This document shows positions 5,626 to 7,667 of a stretch of 7,667 bases of DNA, in pieces. The DNA is from an uncultured Lachnospiraceae bacterium (GTDB lineage: Bacteria > Bacillota > Clostridia > Lachnospirales > Lachnospiraceae): contig CACZSB010000215.1 of NCBI GenBank assembly GCA_902783765.1, forward strand, positions 1 to 7,667. The letters run 5' to 3'. Both the position numbers and the translations under genes were made by a program. Under the pieces are notes generated by a model. That model had not been told where the DNA came from, did not search any database, and saw only the letters and a list, made by a program, of their open reading frames with translations. Each line of letters opens with the position of its first letter. Positions within the stretch are counted from its first letter, which is position 1.

Positions 5626-5645
5626 TCGGGGCGACAGGATTCGAA
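5626..5645 (-). pseudogene. 3' fragment of tRNA-Pro (last 20 bases)
   Basis: The minus strand reads TTCGAATCCTGTCGCCCCGA, identical to the T-loop, T-stem 3' half, acceptor 3' strand and discriminator base of the intact tRNA-Pro at 7146-7219. The rest of the tRNA is missing. The break in the T-loop is a typical end point of elements that integrate into tRNA genes. Confidence 0.8.
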
Positions 5646-5675
5646 GCCAGGAACAGCACGGAACGGTATAGTTTT

Positions 5676-5708
5676 ATACAAAACGGGAATTGTACAGCCG
5701 TTTTGTAT
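5676..5708. promoter_or_regulatory. 11-bp dyad touching the -35 box of the ATPase gene (putative operator)
   Basis: ATACAAAACGG (5676-5686) and CCGTTTTGTAT (5698-5708) are perfect inverted repeats separated by 11 bases. The right arm ends on the first base of the -35 hexamer. With no U tract after it in either direction, an operator is more likely than a terminator. Confidence 0.5.
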
Positions 5709-5736
5709 TGATTATTCTTATTCATCCTGTTATACT
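5708..5736 (+). promoter_or_regulatory. Promoter of the AAA_14/DUF4143 ATPase gene
   Basis: TTGATT (5708-5713) and TATACT (5731-5736) are separated by 17 bp, with TGT immediately before the -10 giving an extended -10. Transcription would start near 5743, about 24 nt before the ATG. Confidence 0.7.
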
Positions 5737-5766
5737 GTCCCCATCCCGCAGAAGGAGAATGCCCTC

Positions 5767-6981
5767 ATGTATATTTCCCGTCAAATCGAAGCGCAGCTGT
5801 CATATCTGTCTGAACATTTCCCCGCGGTTGTTGTCAGCGGGGCCCGTCAGATCGGAAAGACCACGCTAATCAGGCACCTTACCGCCGGCAATGATATGGT
5901 GACATATGTGACATTGGATCATCCGCGTCTTCGTGAACTGGCTAAAACGGATCCGGAGCTGTTCCTGCAGCAATATCAGGCCCCTATTGTAATCGATGAA
6001 ATACAGTATGCTCCGGAATTACTGCCCTATATTAAAATACAAATTGACGAGGATAGAAAACCCGGACAATTCTTTCTGACCGGTTCTCAGATGTTTCGTC
6101 TGATGAAGGATGTCAGTGAATCCCTTGCCGGTCGTGCAGGCATCCTCTCTTTATATGGTCTGTCACGAGCAGAAATACTGCAAACAGCTGAGGTTCCCTT
6201 TCTGCCCGAAAACAAGTTGTTTATAAAGTCAGATGAAACTCTCAGCAGTGTTTTTGACAAGATCATAAGAGGGTCCATGCCACAGATGATCATTGATCCG
6301 GAACTGACAGCGGAGGCTTTCTATAGCGAGTATCTGCAGACTTATCTGGAACGGGATATCCGGGATTTGCTGGAAATCAGAAACGAGACCAAATTTCTGC
6401 AGTTCTTATCCTGTGCTGCTGCCAGAACCGGTCAGGAACTGAATCTGTCAGATATCGGTAAAGATGTGGGTATCGACAGAAAAACAGCGGAAAGCTGGCT
6501 TTCTCTTCTGGTGACCTCCGGTCTGGTGTACCTGCTGCATCCTTATTCTGGCAACACCATTAAGAGAATCGTCAAACGGCCCAAGCTGTACTTTATGGAT
6601 ACCGGTCTGGCCTGCTACCTGAGTATGTGGAACAATGCCCGGGCGTTGGAAAACTCAGCCATGGCCGGGAGCATGTTTGAAACCTATGTTATCACCGAGA
6701 TTCTGAAACAGTACGCCAATAAAGGACTGGATCTCAGAAGCCGCTTTGCTTATTACCGTGACAACAACGGAAAAGAGATCGATCTCCTGATCCTTGAAAA
6801 TAACAAAGTTTATCCGATAGAGATCAAGAAAAATGCCGATCCGGGAAGGGGGGCCTTACGAAATTTCAGTGTTTTGGATTCACTTTCGGAAGAAAAAGGA
6901 TCAGGTGCGGTTATCTGTCTGGCATCCTTTGCATATCCTTTGGACAGGATGAATACCGTCATTCCTATAGGAATGCTGTAA
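5767..6981 (+). CDS. AAA_14 / DUF4143 family ATPase
   Basis: A protein of 404 residues with the full architecture of the common but poorly understood AAA_14-DUF4143 family. The N-terminal ATPase has Walker A GARQIGKTTL (25-34, K31), Walker B PIVIDEIQYAP (73-83, D77/E78) and a sensor-1-like FFLTGSQ (102-108). AGRAGILSLYGLSRAEI follows (121-137), then YLQTYLERDIRDL (189-201), typical of the family. A winged-helix-like segment is at about 218-262 (LSDIGKDVGIDRKTAESWLSLLVTSGLV, given as separate halves of a helix-turn-helix). The C-terminal DUF4143 part carries a PD-(D/E)XK-like set: E305 in FETYVITEIL, D339 in GKEIDLLI and E352/K354 in YPIEIKKN. ATG 5767 has AAGGAG 9 nt upstream. The gene sits alone between two copies of a tRNA repeat. 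Such genes are often mobile or multi-copy and their cellular role is unsettled; I assign no process. Confidence 0.92.
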   Translation: MYISRQIEAQLSYLSEHFPAVVVSGARQIGKTTLIRHLTAGNDMVTYVTLDHPRLRELAKTDPELFLQQYQAPIVIDEIQYAPELLPYIKIQIDEDRKPGQFFLTGSQMFRLMKDVSESLAGRAGILSLYGLSRAEILQTAEVPFLPENKLFIKSDETLSSVFDKIIRGSMPQMIIDPELTAEAFYSEYLQTYLERDIRDLLEIRNETKFLQFLSCAAARTGQELNLSDIGKDVGIDRKTAESWLSLLVTSGLVYLLHPYSGNTIKRIVKRPKLYFMDTGLACYLSMWNNARALENSAMAGSMFETYVITEILKQYANKGLDLRSRFAYYRDNNGKEIDLLILENNKVYPIEIKKNADPGRGALRNFSVLDSLSEEKGSGAVICLASFAYPLDRMNTVIPIGML

Positions 6982-6999
6982 AAAGATGGCCATAAATCA

Positions 7000-7021
7000 A
7001 AAAGCCCCTCCCAGGGCTTTT
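7000..7021. terminator. Bidirectional terminator between the ATPase gene and tRNA-Arg
   Basis: AAAAGCCC and GGGCTTTT arms with a 6-nt loop, flanked by A on the left and T on the right. It follows tRNA-Arg on the minus strand (tail TTTTTGATTTATGG) and the ATPase gene on the plus strand (tail TTTTCG). Confidence 0.7.
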
Positions 7022-7025
7022 CGTG

Positions 7026-7099
7026 CGTGCCTGGAGGGATTCGAACCCCCGACACACGGCTTAGAAGGCCGTTGCTCTATCCTGCTGAGCTACAGGCAC
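7026..7099 (-). tRNA. tRNA-Arg(UCU), right copy, canonical
   Basis: A 74-nt cloverleaf with acceptor GTGCCTG/CAGGCAC, D stem GCTC/GAGC fully paired, anticodon stem ACGGC/GCCGT with loop CTTCTAA (anticodon TCT), and T arm GGGGG-TTCGAAT-CCCTC. No CCA is encoded. It decodes AGA/AGG. It is 46 bp downstream of tRNA-Pro on the same strand and probably shares its promoter at 7229-7257. Confidence 0.93.
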
Positions 7100-7145
7100 A
7101 AGGCTTTATAAAAGCTATAAAAAAATCCTACCAGAGGCAGGATAA

Positions 7146-7219
7146 TCGGGGCGACAGGATTCGAACCTGCGACCTCCCGGTCCCTAACCGGACGCTCTAC
7201 CAAACTGAGCCACGCTCCG
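7146..7219 (-). tRNA. tRNA-Pro(AGG)
   Basis: A 74-nt cloverleaf. The acceptor is CGGAGCG/CGCCCCG with one A4-C69 mismatch, the D stem GCTC/GAGC, and the anticodon stem TCCGG/CCGGG around loop TTAGGGA, so the anticodon is AGG. The T arm is GCAGG-TTCGAAT-CCTGT. C1-G72 and a discriminator A fit bacterial proline tRNA. CCA is not encoded. An A at position 34 is uncommon for bacterial proline tRNAs; it would read CCU, or more codons if converted to inosine. It is the first gene of the Pro-Arg tRNA operon. Confidence 0.9.
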
Positions 7220-7228
7220 AGTGATTTA

Positions 7229-7257
7229 AGGGTAACATATGCCGGGGCCTGTGTCAA
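7229..7257 (-). promoter_or_regulatory. Promoter of the tRNA-Pro/tRNA-Arg operon
   Basis: On the minus strand a perfect TTGACA (7252-7257) is followed after 17 bp by TACCCT (7229-7234). The -10 is poor, but the expected start near 7222 is just 3 bases before the mature 5' end of tRNA-Pro. Confidence 0.6.
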
Positions 7258-7298
7258 GTCCCGGAGAAAGAAAAGCTGGAAGCCTTTCCGGAACCGTA

Positions 7299-7344
7299 CC
7301 CCGCCGTTTCGGGGAGGTGCAGAGGCGACCAAAGCCGCCCCTGC
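7299..7344 (-). terminator. Tandem hairpins after rplT
   Basis: Reading from rplT, a 9-bp stem (GCAGGGGCG with CGCCTCTGC, one G-U pair, 8-nt loop, 7319-7344) begins 12 bp past the stop. A 5-bp CCCCG/CGGGG hairpin follows at 7299-7314. Neither is followed by a U run, so this could be attenuated termination or a 3'-end stabiliser instead of a classic terminator. A pyrimidine-rich CTTTTCTTTC lies further down, at about 7266-7275. Confidence 0.5.
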
Positions 7345-7356
7345 CATTCCCTGAAT

Positions 7357-7667
7357 TTAAGCCAGCTGAGCCTTGGCAGTCTCTGCCAGAGCGGTAAAGC
7401 CCTCGGCATCGTTCACAGCCATATCGGCCAGAACCTTGCGGTTCAGCTCCACGCCGGCCAGCTTTAAGCCATGCATGAAACGGCTGTAGGACAGATCATT
7501 CAGACGGGCTGCCGCATTGATTCGAGCGATCCACAGGGAGCGGTACTGACGCTTCTTCTGCTTACGGCCGGCATAGGCGTTGCTCAGGGCCTTCATGACG
7601 GTCTGCTTGGCAACACGATACTGCTTGCTTCTGGCCCCGCGGTAGCCCTTGGCCAGCTTCAGTACCC
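7357..7667 (-). CDS. rplT: 50S ribosomal protein L20, N-terminus outside the window
   Basis: L20 binds 23S rRNA early in assembly of the large ribosomal subunit. About 103 of the usual 117-119 residues are visible, beginning VLKLAKGYRGARSKQYRVAK, the basic N-terminal helix that contacts rRNA. AYAGRKQKKRQYRSLWIARINAAAR and YSRFMHGLKLAGVELNRKVLADMA follow, both hallmark L20 stretches, and the normal C-terminus FTALAETAKAQLA. The first methionine inside the window (7596) is internal, not the start. By analogy with other bacteria it should end an infC-rpmI-rplT operon lying to the right. In many genomes pheS follows rplT closely; here it is about 6.9 kb away. Identification is certain. Confidence 0.97.
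   Translation of the reverse strand, partial: VLKLAKGYRGARSKQYRVAKQTVMKALSNAYAGRKQKKRQYRSLWIARINAAARLNDLSYSRFMHGLKLAGVELNRKVLADMAVNDAEGFTALAETAKAQLA

Larger units (their letters stand above)
5472..5645. repeat. Direct repeat, left copy: terminator, tRNA-Arg and 3' end of tRNA-Pro
   Basis: About 174 bp is nearly identical to 6991-7165, 1519-1520 bp away. It carries the terminator hairpin, a tRNA-Arg, the short spacer and the last 20 bases of tRNA-Pro. Identity stops sharply at 5645 after TTCGAA in the tRNA T-loop. Differences are scattered: two in the tRNA, several just 5' of the tRNA-Arg gene (+ 5584-5591), a one-base indel in an A run and a few near the left end. Confidence 0.85.
6991..7165. 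repeat. Direct repeat, right copy
   Basis: Partner of 5472-5645. It has the same terminator, tRNA-Arg and spacer, but here the tRNA-Pro continues to full length to the right. The terminator in this copy also lies 18 bp after the ATPase stop codon, so it can serve both strands. Confidence 0.85.

Noticed and set aside
5354..5711. Open frames crossing the left tRNA repeat on both strands
   Set aside because: They read through a tRNA gene and terminator, and similar frames appear over the right repeat, so they are products of the tRNA sequence.
5472..7165. CRISPR array or insertion sequence as explanation for the direct repeats
   Set aside because: There are only two copies 1.5 kb apart, containing tRNA genes. 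There are no short regular spacers, no terminal inverted repeats and no transposase.

Overview
The window looks like chromosomal DNA of a low-GC-phylum Gram-positive bacterium, most likely a Clostridia member of the Lachnospiraceae type. The evidence is strong GGAGG ribosome-binding sites, sigma-A type promoters (TTGnnn-17-TATAAT), an OmpR-type response regulator/kinase pair of Firmicutes style, a TIGR01906/DUF1461-like membrane protein, and a small protein that recalls a Lachnospiraceae family (DUF5721). The core genes are moderately GC-rich, and positions 4000-5450 are clearly richer in A+T. All assignments are by reading motifs; no database search was possible.

Layout, left to right. (1) 1-457, minus: the N-terminal part of pheS (phenylalanyl-tRNA synthetase alpha), cut by the window edge, with its own promoter and a short leader. 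(2) 598-1074, plus: a 158-residue protein of unknown function, divergent from pheS, whose predicted transcription start falls on its start codon. (3) 1058-3230, minus: a two-component operon with response regulator first and histidine kinase second, overlapping by 8 bp. (4) 3331-3972, minus: a four-helix integral membrane protein with its own promoter and terminator. (5) 4219-5383, plus: an AT-rich two-gene unit with a 75-residue charged orphan and a PIN-domain putative ribonuclease with a basic, serine-rich linker and a hydrophobic C-terminal tail. It is preceded by a cluster of overlapping inverted and direct repeats. (6) 5472-7165: a 174/175-bp direct repeat flanks a 404-residue AAA_14/DUF4143 ATPase. 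Each repeat copy holds a terminator, a tRNA-Arg(UCU) and the 3' end of tRNA-Pro. (7) 7146-7257, minus: an intact tRNA-Pro with anticodon AGG and its promoter. (8) 7357-7667, minus: rplT (ribosomal protein L20), whose N-terminus lies outside the window.

How it fits together. rplT and pheS often lie close together in bacteria. Here roughly 6.9 kb separates them, so the interval reads as an insertion-prone site between two housekeeping genes. The clearest sign of gene movement is the tRNA duplication. The right copy is a complete tRNA-Pro/tRNA-Arg operon with a promoter. The left copy has a slightly damaged tRNA-Arg and only the last 20 bases of tRNA-Pro, with the break exactly in the T-loop. 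The ATPase lies between the copies with its own promoter and an 11-bp dyad touching the -35 box. No integrase is present in the interval.

The most promising candidate for something undescribed is the 75-aa/PIN pair at 4287-5337. It has a separate promoter, a probable operator array and a composition unlike its neighbours. The domain order is consistent with a toxin-like or defence-like membrane-tethered RNase, but that function is inference only.
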